A stretch of 13,446 nt of DNA from Burkholderiales bacterium. Its GTDB lineage: Bacteria > Pseudomonadota > Gammaproteobacteria > Burkholderiales > Burkholderiaceae_C. Positions 1 to 6,701 of the stretch are shown here, one piece after another; within the stretch, counting starts at the first letter, position 1, and the number at the start of each line of letters is the position of its first letter. Location: assembly GCA_016703325.1 (NCBI GenBank), contig JADJCH010000061.1, forward strand, positions 1-13,446, given 5' to 3'. The notes below the pieces were generated by a model, which was given only the letters and a program-made list of their open reading frames with translations, did no database searches and was not told the DNA's origin. A program made the position numbers and the translations under genes.

Positions 1-17
1 TGAAGGGTCTGGCGGGT

Positions 18-30
18 CATGGATGTCTCC
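18..30 (+). other. Intron-binding sites IBS2 and IBS1 in the 5' exon
   Basis: These 13 bases immediately before the intron are the target recognised by the ribozyme. CATGGA (18-23) is the exact reverse complement of TCCATG at 190-195, and TGTCTCC (24-30) is the exact reverse complement of GGAGACA at 237-243. The order and adjacency (IBS2 then IBS1, ending at the splice site) are as known for group IIA/IIB-type introns. They define both the splice site and the retrohoming target. Confidence 0.85.
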
Positions 31-189
31 GTGCGCCGGTCAAAACCGGCAAGGTGTTGTGAATGGAAGTTTCATACGTTGAAGGCTTAGCCAGCTACGG
101 CGGCCCCGAGTCATGCGTGCACATTCGTAAGGGTGTGGGCGAAGCGTTGACAGGGGGGACGTGCAGGCCGAAGGTATTGAGCTGCGTAA

Positions 190-243
190 TCCATGCCCCA
201 CGGCGAGCTGTGGGACGTCCGGGGTGCCGAGGTGGTGGAGACA
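190..243 (+). other. Exon-binding sites EBS2 (190-195) and EBS1 (237-243) in intron domain I
   Basis: The guide sequences of the ribozyme lie 41 nt apart, with EBS2 upstream of EBS1 as expected in domain I. EBS1 (GGAGACA) sits in a 9-nt loop on a GGTG/CACC stem. Both pair without mismatch to the 5' exon. An EBS3 or delta position pairing with the first base of the 3' exon (T2015) was not located: the base just 5' of EBS1 is T236, which does not pair with it. Confidence 0.85.
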
Positions 244-571
244 CACCGAAGGCCACACCGTGTCTGGCGCGGGCCTTGGCCCAACGGCGAAACAGGCACG
301 GACCCCGCGCAGTCAGAGACCCCGCGCATGCGCGCAAGCACCTTGCTCGGGAACCGGGAGATCGCGCGCCCTTCTGTGCCCCGCCGCGAGGCGCACGCCG
401 CAGAGCGCATCGAAAAGCCTTCGGGCGTACGGCGATGAGCCACGGGCGCGGGAAGTCGGATCGCGGCGTAGTACCGAAGAAGCTGGCGAACAAGGCTGCG
501 GGGAAGCTCCTGCGGCGGCGGAGGCGGTGGAGGGAAGGCGGCGAGCCAAGGGAAATGCTGTTGCAGCGCGC

Positions 572-1957
572 ATGTCCCGGCGATCGAGCCGGGTCTACGA
601 CATGGGAAGTGCGCTCGATGGCATACGACAGACGGCCCGCAGAAAGGGCAAAGACGGCCGTCGTGGTGCGAAGTTCGCCGGACTGCTGCACCACATCTAC
701 GCGGTCGAACGCCTGCGGGCGGCCTACCTCGCGGTCCAACGCGATGCGGCTGCCGGGGTGGACGGCCAGACTTGGGGCGGGTACGGACAAGCGCTGGAAG
801 AGAACCTTCTGGACTTGTCCGACCGGCTGGCCCGAGGGGGGTATCGACCCCAGCCAGTGAAGAGGGTGTACATCGACAAGACCGACGGGAGCAAGCGCCC
901 TCTGGGCGTGCCCGCGCTGGAGGACAAGATTGTCCAGAGAGCGACGGTCGAAGTCCTGAACGCCATCTACGAACAGGACTTCCTCGGGTTCAGCTACGGC
1001 TTCAGGCCGGGGAAAAGCGCGCACAACGCGCTGGACGCCGTGGCTGTGGGTGTGTGGAGCAAGCGGGTGAACTGGATACTCGATGCGGACATCAGCAAGT
1101 TCTTCGACACCATCGAACACGACTGGCTGATCAAGTTCATCGAGCATCGCGTGGCTGATGCGCGCGTGGTGCGGCTGATCAAGAAATGGCTGTACGCGGG
1201 CGTGCTGGAAGAGGGCAGGCTGACGCACAGTGAGCTGGGTACGGTGCAAGGCGGCAGCATCAGTCCGCTGCTGGCGAACATCTACCTGCACTACGCGTTT
1301 GACCTGTGGGTCGAGCAATGGAGGGGCAGACACGCCCGGGGCGACGTGATCGTGGTGCGGTATGCCGACGATTGGGTGGCCGGGTTCCAGTACCGGGATG
1401 ATGCCGAGCGCTTCGAGCGCGCGGTGGCCCAGCGGCTGGGCCAGTTCGGGCTGAAGCTGCACCCTGAGAAGACGCGGCTGATCGAGTTCGGGCGCTACGC
1501 CCGGGAGAGCCGACGCCGCAGAGGGCAGAGCAAACCGGACACCTTCGACTTCCTGGGCTTCACGCACTGCTGCGGCAAGACCAGGAAGGGCAAGTTCATG
1601 GTGCTGAGGATCACCAGCGGCAAGCGCCTTCGCGCCAAGCTGCTGGCGGTGAAGACGGAGTTGAGAAGGCGGATGCACCAGCCCATTGCCGAGCAGGGCC
1701 AGTACCTGCGAGCGGTGGTGGCTGGACATGGCCGCTACTTCGCCGTGCCCTGCAACGGGGCGCGTGTGCAGGCCTTCCGGTTCCAGGTGGGCAGACTGTG
1801 GCATCGCACGCTGTGCCGCCGCAGTCAGACCAAGCACCTGCCTTGGAAGCGCATGCACAAGATCGTCGCCCACTGGTTGCCATCCCCACGCATCTGCCAC
1901 CCGTACCCGAACCAGCGTCTGATCGTCACGACCCAAGGCAGGAGCCGTATGCGGTAG
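572..1957 (+). CDS. ltrA: Group II intron-encoded reverse transcriptase/maturase
   Basis: This 461-residue protein helps the intron fold and splice and copies it into DNA at the target site. Motifs seen: DADISKFFD (171-179, first catalytic Asp region), QGGSISPLLANIY (226-238) and the RT active site YADD (264-267), followed by a domain X/maturase region at about 370-440. The protein ends soon after domain X, and no Cys/His HNH endonuclease domain is visible. It therefore belongs to the En-minus RTs, which in known introns use nascent strands or other nicks for priming. The start is uncertain. ATG 572 gives the longest protein from an ATG near the conserved N-terminus, and ATG 602 is an alternative; neither has a convincing ribosome binding site. 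The frame stays open upstream to about 161, but that stretch overlaps ribozyme domains I-III. The stop codon (1955-1957) lies inside domain V. Confidence 0.93.
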   Translation: MSRRSSRVYDMGSALDGIRQTARRKGKDGRRGAKFAGLLHHIYAVERLRAAYLAVQRDAAAGVDGQTWGGYGQALEENLLDLSDRLARGGYRPQPVKRVYIDKTDGSKRPLGVPALEDKIVQRATVEVLNAIYEQDFLGFSYGFRPGKSAHNALDAVAVGVWSKRVNWILDADISKFFDTIEHDWLIKFIEHRVADARVVRLIKKWLYAGVLEEGRLTHSELGTVQGGSISPLLANIYLHYAFDLWVEQWRGRHARGDVIVVRYADDWVAGFQYRDDAERFERAVAQRLGQFGLKLHPEKTRLIEFGRYARESRRRRGQSKPDTFDFLGFTHCCGKTRKGKFMVLRITSGKRLRAKLLAVKTELRRRMHQPIAEQGQYLRAVVAGHGRYFAVPCNGARVQAFRFQVGRLWHRTLCRRSQTKHLPWKRMHKIVAHWLPSPRICHPYPNQRLIVTTQGRSRMR

Positions 1958-2014
1958 TGCCGCACGTACGGATCTGTGAAGGGGGTGATGGGTGACTGTC
2001 ATTCCTACTTCGAC
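1942..2014 (+). ncRNA. Group II intron domains V and VI (catalytic core and branch-point helix)
   Basis: Domain V (1942-1974) starts GAGCCGTATGCGG and ends CCGCACGTACGGATC. The upper stem is TGCGG/CCGCA, then comes a two-base CG bulge on the 3' side, then the lower stem. AGC at 1943-1945 is the position of the catalytic triad; its G faces an A rather than the usual U. Domain VI (1978-2011) pairs GAAG with CTTC at the base and GGGGTGAT (1982-1989) with GTCATTCC (1998-2005) above, with loop GGGTGACT. T2006 and A2007 are unpaired between the two stems. A2007 is 7 nt from the end of the intron at C2014, the standard spacing for a branch-point adenosine. Confidence 0.88.
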
Positions 2015-2028
2015 TTCTCGAGGTGGGT

Positions 2029-2050
2029 GGGCAGGTGGATCCGCCTGCCC
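2029..2050. repeat. Strong inverted repeat in the 3' exon flank
   Basis: GGGCAGGTGG (2029-2038) and CCGCCTGCCC (2041-2050) pair over ten positions with one G.T, around the central AT. There is no T tract afterwards, so it is not a standard intrinsic terminator. It lies 14 bases downstream of the intron. It could be a terminator-like remnant, a REP-like element or a DNA-binding site; the sequence alone does not decide. Confidence 0.5.
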
Positions 2051-2071
2051 GGCGGGCCGTGGCAGACCGCA

Positions 2072-2101
2072 TTGAACACAAATAAATCACTGCGATGTAC
2101 T
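2072..2101 (+). promoter_or_regulatory. Possible sigma-70 promoter
   Basis: TTGAAC (2072-2077) and TGTACT (2096-2101) are separated by 18 bases and each match the consensus at four of six positions. They lie in the only AT-rich stretch upstream of the LysR gene. The distance to the LysR start (about 290 bases) is long, so the link to that gene is weak. Confidence 0.22.
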
Positions 2102-2390
2102 AATCTAGGGTTCATACCCAGTTAAGGTTTCATTCAATTCCATGCGCCATTTGAATCCCGACCCATCGGGGTAACCCTTGAACCGGCGGGCGCGTCCCAG
2201 CGCGCCGTCGCCCGGTGGTTGCCCTCACGGCCCCGCGGGGGGCGTGGCAGTTACACCACGGCAACAGCCCCGTCGGGCGCGTCTACACTGACCTGCAGTC
2301 GAAGTCGCTGAAGTGGCTTCGGGTCCCGCCCGCCTTTCCTTCCCCTGCAACCGGACCTCTGGAGCCGGCCCCGCCCGCACCCAACCTGCC

Positions 2391-3365
2391 GTGGACCTGC
2401 GCCGCATCGAATCCCTCTGGGCCCATGTGCACGGGTTGAGCGTGCTGGCCGACCTGGGCAGCTACACCGCTGCGGCGCGGCGGCTGGGGATCAGCAAGGC
2501 CGCGATGAGCCAGCGCATCAGCGAGCTGGAGCACGCCGCCGGCGTGCCGCTGGTGCGCCGCACCACCCGCAGCGTGCGGCTCACCGAGGCCGGGCAGCAG
2601 CTGGTGGAGGCCAGCCGGGGCGCTTTTGCGCAGATCGAACGTGGCTTCGAGTCGGTGCGCAACCTGGCCGAGGCGCCGCGCGGCCTGTTGCGCGTGACCG
2701 CACCGGTGGCACTGGGGCGACAGCATGTGCTGCCGCTGCTGCCGGCCTTCCTGGCCGCCTTCCCGCAGTTGCGGGTGGAGCTGCAGCTGTCCGACCACCT
2801 CGCGTCGCTGGCGCAGGAGGGCTTGGACCTGGCGATCCGCCACTGCGACCGTCCGCCGGAAACCCATGTGGCCTGGGCCCTGGCACCCACCGAATCCTGG
2901 CTGCTGGCCTCGCCGGCCTACCTGGCTCGGGCTGGCATGCCACAGCGGCCGTCCGAACTCGCTGCCCATCCCTGTCTGCATTACCCGCGGCCGGGTGAGC
3001 CGGCGGTATGGCGTTTCCGCGCGCCCGAGCGGGCGGCCTCCGAGGCGGCCGACCCCTCCTTCGATCCGGGCGCCGACCCCGGCGAGGTGGCGGTGGCGGT
3101 CAGCGGCCCCTTCAGCGCGAACAACAGCGAGGCGCTGCGCGAGGCCGCCGTGGCGGGCCTGGGCATCGCGCTGCTGCCGGACTTCAGCGCCCAGTCCGCC
3201 CTGCGCCGCGGTGAGCTGCGGCGGGTGCTGCCCCAGTGGCAGGCCCTGGGCGGGTTCGGCGGCCAGATCTGGGCGATCCGCCCCTACAGCGCACTGGTGC
3301 CCAGTTCGGTGCAGGCCCTGGTGGCGCACCTGCGCGCCGGGTTGGCGCAGGGGTTCGGAGCCTGA
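2391..3365 (+). CDS. LysR-type transcriptional regulator
   Basis: This 324-residue DNA-binding regulator has an N-terminal winged helix-turn-helix at about residues 1-62 (DLGSYTAAARRLGISKAAMS, then LVRRTTRSVRLTEAG) and a LysR substrate-binding domain from about residue 90 (GLLRVTAPVALGRQHVLPLL) to the end. The start is chosen at GTG 2391, which gives the usual LysR opening (DLRRIESLWAHVHGLSVLAD). The in-frame ATG at 2313 would add 26 residues rich in Pro, Ala and Arg that are unlike the family; no clear ribosome binding site helps. LysR proteins usually act as tetramers and answer a small molecule. No divergently transcribed neighbour is present, because the upstream side is occupied by the intron, so its target and ligand cannot be inferred. 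Confidence 0.9.
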   Translation: MDLRRIESLWAHVHGLSVLADLGSYTAAARRLGISKAAMSQRISELEHAAGVPLVRRTTRSVRLTEAGQQLVEASRGAFAQIERGFESVRNLAEAPRGLLRVTAPVALGRQHVLPLLPAFLAAFPQLRVELQLSDHLASLAQEGLDLAIRHCDRPPETHVAWALAPTESWLLASPAYLARAGMPQRPSELAAHPCLHYPRPGEPAVWRFRAPERAASEAADPSFDPGADPGEVAVAVSGPFSANNSEALREAAVAGLGIALLPDFSAQSALRRGELRRVLPQWQALGGFGGQIWAIRPYSALVPSSVQALVAHLRAGLAQGFGA

Positions 3366-3376
3366 TCTGCGCGCCG

Positions 3377-3399
3377 GGACCGGCCTGCAGGGCCGATCC
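3377..3399 (+). terminator. Hairpin after the LysR gene, possible terminator
   Basis: GGA-c-CGGCC (3377-3385) pairs with GGCCG-a-TCC (3391-3399) with a single mismatch and a five-base loop, 11 bases after the LysR stop codon. There is no T run, so this is at best an atypical terminator. Confidence 0.3.
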
Positions 3400-3587
3400 A
3401 TCACTTCGCCGTGGCCAGCAACCCACGCTGCCGCGGTCAACAGTGCGGGACGGGTCCCGATCTATCACATTTGGTTACACTGTTTCCAGCCGTCGTGAGT
3501 CGGGCCCGGAAGGTCCTCCACGCGGGGGGAGGATCGGTCCTGCAAAGCGGGCCGCAGGGTGGCTTGCATGGCGGCGCGATCCCCTTC

Positions 3588-3592
3588 AGGAG
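3588..3592 (+). promoter_or_regulatory. Ribosome binding site that sets the lipoprotein gene start
   Basis: AGGAG lies six bases before ATG 3599. It favours that ATG over the in-frame GTG at 3698 (residue 34), which would give a more ordinary signal-peptide length but has no comparable site. Confidence 0.6.
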
Positions 3593-3598
3593 CAGCAC

Positions 3599-5479
3599 AT
3601 GACCCACCGCCCACCCTCCCAGTCCAACGACCGCCGGCCCCTGCGGTCGATGTCGATGCCGCCGCCCCCCGACGGGCTGCCGCTCCACGCACGCGCAGTG
3701 ACTGCGGCGTCTGAATCCCGCGGTCCGCGCAGCCCGCTGGCCCGCGCGGCAGCGTTGGCCTGCCTGGGTGTGCTGCTGGCCGCCTGCAATGGGGGCGGAG
3801 ATGAAACCGAATCCGCCGCGGCAGCCACGGCTGCATCCTCGGGGGCGATGCGCGCCCAGGCCACCACCGGCACGGCCGCCGTCGCCCTGGCGGCCGACCC
3901 CGTTGTGCTCTGGAGCGATGCCCCCGGCGGCGTTGCGCTGGCCCTGGACGGCGCGGACAACGTCTACAGCGCCGCCTTCAGCGCCGCAGCGGGTGGCGAC
4001 ATCGCACTGACCCGGCGCGACGGTGCCGGCACCCTGCTGTGGACCCGCAGCTACGACCAGACCCAGGCCGACCGCTACGAAGCCGCCAACGCCGTGGCGG
4101 CCGACGCGGCCGGCAACGCGGTGGTGGCCGGCACGGTGCGCCTGGTCGATACCGGTGCTGAAGCCGGTGCGGTGCTGATGCGCTACGCACCGGACGGCAC
4201 GCTGGCCTGGCGGCGGGATCTGGCAGCGAGCCTGTCCTCCACCGTCCAGGTGTTGATGGACGCCGCAGGCCACAGCTACGTGCTGGGCATGGGCCTGCCC
4301 CCTGGCGGCAGCGCGGCGGTGGCCACGCTGCTGAAGGTGGCCCCGGATGGCTCCATCGTCTGGACCTGGCGGGACGTGGCGGGGATCGGCCCCGTGACGA
4401 ACCTGGTCTGGGGGGGTGACGGCCGGCTGATCGCCATCGCCGGCTCCGGCAACTTCCCGACCCCCAACGGCTTCGCGGTGATCGACCCGGCCACGGCGGC
4501 GGTGTCGATGGCGAAGACCTGGCAAGGGCGCTCCGGCGCAGATGTGGCCAGTGACGCTTCCGGCGTGGTCTACGCAGTGCATGGCGCCGACTGTCGTTGT
4601 TCCATGATCGTCAGGTATGCCGCCGACGGCACGTCTGCCTGGGAGCGGGTGCTGGGCAGCCTGGTGGCGATGACCCAGGTCCAGATCGGTCCTGATGGCC
4701 AGCCCGTCGTGGGAGGTGCTTCGCCCGGCACCGGATACTTCGCAACCAAGTACAGCGCCGACGGCAATGAACTGTGGACCAACTTCGGCAGCTATGCCGA
4801 AGGTTATCTGGCCACCCGGATGCAGCTGGACCGGGCCGGCAACCAGGTGTTGCTGACCCAGGCCCGGCAGGTCATCACGCTGGATCCGAACGGACAGCGT
4901 CTGGGAAGCTCGGCCGACCTGGGTGGCACAACGATGGCGGCCCTGGCCCTGGGCTCCGACGGGGATGCCTTCGTGGTCGGTGCCGCGGCCACCTCCCGCG
5001 TCAACAGCGCCTGGGCCGGGACCGCTCCTCCGCCTCCTCCCCCGCCGCCACCGCCGCCACCGCCGCCACCGCCGCCACCGCCGCCACCGCCGCCACCGCC
5101 TGCACCGAGCGCCAACCTGGTGGTCGAGTGGATCCAGGCCTCCAGCGATCGGGTGCCGGTGGGTGAGACGGTGCACTACACCGTGTCGCTCTGGAACGGC
5201 GGTCTGGACGCGGCCCGGGCCGCCAAGGTCAAGTTGAACCTGCCCGACGACGCCAAGGTCATCGACCTGCAGACCGACCGCGGCAGCTGCTCGGTGCGCA
5301 AGGCCCGCTGCGACCTGGGGGACCTGGCCGCAGGCGACATCTTCCAGCTGCACCTGTCGCTCAAGCTGAAATCCCCCGGGCGCAACACGCTGCGAGTGCA
5401 CTTCACTTCCGACACGCTGGACCCGTACCTCGACAACAACACCCTTTCGGCCACCACGGTGGTGTATCGCAGGCGTTGA
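3599..5479 (+). CDS. Predicted lipoprotein with beta-propeller-like repeats, polyproline linker and DUF11 domain
   Basis: This is a 626-residue exported protein of unknown function. Residues 46-63 form a hydrophobic stretch ending in the lipobox LAAC (Cys63), followed by GGG, so it is probably lipid-anchored after signal peptidase II cleavage. The N-region before it is unusually long (about 45 residues, Pro/Arg-rich); a GTG at residue 34 would give a normal-length signal. Residues about 100-475 contain repeated units of the type AVAADAAGNAVVAGTV and LMRYAPDGTLAWRRDL, resembling SBBP beta-propeller repeats. Residues 477-501 are 25 consecutive prolines. Residues about 505-626 (NLVVEWIQASSDRVPVGETV to DPYLDNNTLSATTVVY) look like a DUF11 immunoglobulin-like fold with two cysteines that could pair. 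It is flanked by unrelated regulator and cold-shock genes and appears to be transcribed alone. A surface or periplasmic scaffold role is inference. Confidence 0.85.
   Translation: MTHRPPSQSNDRRPLRSMSMPPPPDGLPLHARAVTAASESRGPRSPLARAAALACLGVLLAACNGGGDETESAAAATAASSGAMRAQATTGTAAVALAADPVVLWSDAPGGVALALDGADNVYSAAFSAAAGGDIALTRRDGAGTLLWTRSYDQTQADRYEAANAVAADAAGNAVVAGTVRLVDTGAEAGAVLMRYAPDGTLAWRRDLAASLSSTVQVLMDAAGHSYVLGMGLPPGGSAAVATLLKVAPDGSIVWTWRDVAGIGPVTNLVWGGDGRLIAIAGSGNFPTPNGFAVIDPATAAVSMAKTWQGRSGADVASDASGVVYAVHGADCRCSMIVRYAADGTSAWERVLGSLVAMTQVQIGPDGQPVVGGASPGTGYFATKYSADGNELWTNFGSYAEGYLATRMQLDRAGNQVLLTQARQVITLDPNGQRLGSSADLGGTTMAALALGSDGDAFVVGAAATSRVNSAWAGTAPPPPPPPPPPPPPPPPPPPPPPPPPAPSANLVVEWIQASSDRVPVGETVHYTVSLWNGGLDAARAAKVKLNLPDDAKVIDLQTDRGSCSVRKARCDLGDLAAGDIFQLHLSLKLKSPGRNTLRVHFTSDTLDPYLDNNTLSATTVVYRRR
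5027..5101 (+). repeat. Minisatellite encoding 25 prolines (9-bp unit, six exact copies)
   Basis: The 75 bases encode only proline. From 5042 to 5095 the unit CCGCCGCCA is repeated exactly six times; irregular proline codons flank it on both sides (CCT, CCG, CCC). Because the unit is 9 bp, gain or loss of copies by slippage keeps the reading frame and only changes linker length. The opposite strand of the tract reads as polyglycine in an unsupported frame. Confidence 0.97.
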
Positions 5480-5622
5480 GTCGACCTGGTTTCCGGCGCG
5501 AGATCCACGATGCTGTCGGTGAATGGCCCCTGCCTGCGCGCCCAAAGAGAAGGGATGCTGGCGGCGGCTCGCCGGATCGGTTCGGCCAGAATCGAGCAGG
5601 TCTTCCAAGCCCAGAACCTGTC

Positions 5623-6258
5623 ATGGCCACTCCCCTCCACGGCATCCTCCGCTCTTGGCAGGATGACCGGGGCTTCGGCTTCATCGCGCCAACCGATGGT
5701 GGTCGCGAGGTCTTCGTGCACTTCAGCGCATTTCCCAACGATGGCTCACGACCGGTGGTGGGTGAAAGGCTGACTTTCGAGCTGGCGCCAGGTCGGGATG
5801 GCAAGGCCCAGGCCGTGCGGGTGACTCGCCTGATGGTGGGCCGGACGACAGCCCCGATTCAGGCAGGTTCCGCGTCACTGCGCACGGCATCCGAGCCCCG
5901 CCGAGTCGCTTCAGCGGAGTGGGCGGTCGAACGCGGCCACATCAGGCAGCGGCGGCCGGGACGTTTCATGCGAGGGGGGCTCGCGCTGCTGGTGGTGGTG
6001 GGCTTGGTGGCCTACGGGTATTCGCATTTCCGCTCAGTTCCCCGCCAGGCAACACCGCCGCCACCCGCGCAGCGACTGAGCGCACCGGTGGCGGTGCCCT
6101 TGACGACTTCCACGCCGACTTACCGCTGCGACGGCCGACGTCATTGTTCGCAGATGACCTCTTGCGAGGAAGCTACCTTCTTCCTGCGCAACTGTCCGGG
6201 TGTTCAGATGGACGGCAATGGCGACGGTGTGCCCTGCGAGCAGCACTGGTGCCGTTGA
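5623..6258 (+). CDS. Cold-shock domain / transmembrane / excalibur domain protein
   Basis: This 211-residue protein has three parts. Residues 5-72 are a cold-shock OB-fold with both nucleic-acid motifs visible: RGFGFI (RNP1) at 16-21 and VFVHFSAF (RNP2) at 30-37. Residues about 117-135 are a hydrophobic membrane segment. Residues 167-210 are an excalibur domain: cysteines at 169, 175, 181, 191, 205 and 210, and the calcium-loop-like DGNGDGVPCE at 197-206. The expected topology is CSD in the cytoplasm and excalibur domain outside; both assignments are clear by motif, while the joint function is unknown. ATG 5623 is chosen because the CSD begins almost at once; no strong ribosome binding site precedes it. 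It stands alone, with 143 bases before it and 96 after. Confidence 0.9.
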   Translation: MATPLHGILRSWQDDRGFGFIAPTDGGREVFVHFSAFPNDGSRPVVGERLTFELAPGRDGKAQAVRVTRLMVGRTTAPIQAGSASLRTASEPRRVASAEWAVERGHIRQRRPGRFMRGGLALLVVVGLVAYGYSHFRSVPRQATPPPPAQRLSAPVAVPLTTSTPTYRCDGRRHCSQMTSCEEATFFLRNCPGVQMDGNGDGVPCEQHWCR

Positions 6259-6354
6259 ACGGTGCACTGCGCATCCGGGGTCGACGCTGTCTCGAGGGCG
6301 GAGCATCGGTGCCCGCCTAAAATTTCGGCTTCACAGGATTCCTGGCCCCACCTC

Positions 6355-6624
6355 ATGACCGATTCAACGGCTGATTCGATGGCTCCCGCCGACAAGCCCG
6401 CCCTGCCTGACCGCCTCAGCGTGGACCCCCGCAGCCCCTTCCACGTGGCCGCCGTGTTTCAGCACGACATCGGCATCCGCTTCAACGGCAAGGAGCGCAG
6501 CGACGTGGAGGAGTACTGCATCAGCGAGGGCTGGATCCGGGTGCCTGCGGGCAAGGCGCGCGACCGCCATGGCCGGCCGCTCACGATCAAGCTCAAGGGT
6601 CAGGTCGAGGCCTATTTCGCCTGA
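6355..6624 (+). CDS. DUF3297 family protein
   Basis: This 89-residue soluble protein matches the DUF3297 family as I know it: LPDRLSVDPRSPFHVAAVF, then GIRFNGKERSDVEEYCISEGW, then a C-terminal PLTIKLKGQVEAYF. Family proteins are short (about 80-90 residues) and widespread in Proteobacteria; their function is unknown to me. ATG 6355 places the conserved LPDRLSVDP block at residue 17, as is usual. A TAAAAT at 6318-6323, about 35 bases upstream, could be a -10 element, although no matching -35 is visible. Confidence 0.9.
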   Translation: MTDSTADSMAPADKPALPDRLSVDPRSPFHVAAVFQHDIGIRFNGKERSDVEEYCISEGWIRVPAGKARDRHGRPLTIKLKGQVEAYFA

Positions 6625-6701
6625 ACCAGGCGGCGAGTCGGTGGGGCGCGTTGATCGGGTGTAGGCTGGGGGCCCAGACCCTAACCTGCGACGGATCATT
6701 G

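Larger units (their letters stand above)
31..2014 (+). mobile_element. Group II intron, apparently complete, with its maturase gene
   Basis: This is a self-splicing, retromobile ribozyme of about 1984 nt. Seen directly: it opens with GTGCG, matching the GUGYG consensus, followed by a hairpin GCCGGT-CAAA-ACCGGC (35-50). The 5' exon ends with CATGGA (18-23) and TGTCTCC (24-30), which pair perfectly with TCCATG (190-195, EBS2) and GGAGACA (237-243, EBS1). EBS1 lies in a loop closed by GGTG (231-234) and CACC (244-247). An RT/maturase ORF fills domain IV. Domain V starts at 1942, and domain VI ends at 2014 with AC, 7 nt after the bulged A2007. The presence of EBS2 argues against class IIC. The 5' end rests on two independent pairings; the 3' end rests on domain VI geometry. 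Positions 31-571 are ribozyme domains I-III and I see no protein gene there. The exact subclass is not assigned. Confidence 0.93.
2015..2390. other. Intergenic stretch between intron and LysR gene
   Basis: No gene is recognised in these 376 bases. They hold the 3' exon of the intron target, a strong hairpin (2029-2050), an AT-richer segment (about 2070-2160) that could contain a promoter, and a second small GC hairpin, GGCGCG (2189-2194) with CGCGCC (2201-2206). When the intron is removed, a 40-codon open frame runs from ATG 19 across the junction to TAA 2123-2125; I do not recognise its product. The LysR frame can be read upstream to ATG 2313, but that part does not look like protein of the family. 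Confidence 0.5.

Noticed and set aside
95..2002. Long open frame on the minus strand across the intron (635 codons)
   Set aside because: It is antisense to the clear RT/maturase and ribozyme domains, has an unusual His/Arg/Pro-rich composition and no recognisable domain; long antisense frames are common in high-GC DNA.
31..2008. Intron 3' end placed at 2008 (after CCTAC)
   Set aside because: This would put the bulged A only one base from the end; ending at 2014 gives the standard 7-nt distance and closes the GAAG/CTTC base of domain VI.
3471..3481. TTGGTTACACT as a promoter element for the lipoprotein gene
   Set aside because: TACACT could be a weak -10, but no -35 stands at a proper distance, so it is not called.
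3236..3598. Extension of the lipoprotein frame upstream into the end of the LysR gene
   Set aside because: The frame is open by chance; the good ribosome binding site and the signal sequence place the start at 3599.
5042..5095. CRISPR-like array
   Set aside because: Repeats are contiguous 9-bp units with no spacers; it is a coding minisatellite. No CRISPR array or tRNA/rRNA gene was seen elsewhere in the window.
4804..5115. Minus-strand glycine-rich frame with a long polyglycine run
   Set aside because: The polyglycine is only the complement of the proline minisatellite; there is no ribosome binding site or conserved sequence.
3437..5608. Minus-strand open frame of 723 codons opposite the lipoprotein gene
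   Set aside because: It is a shadow of the coding strand; the tract opposite the prolines and repeated Gly/His/Arg composition have no family resemblance.
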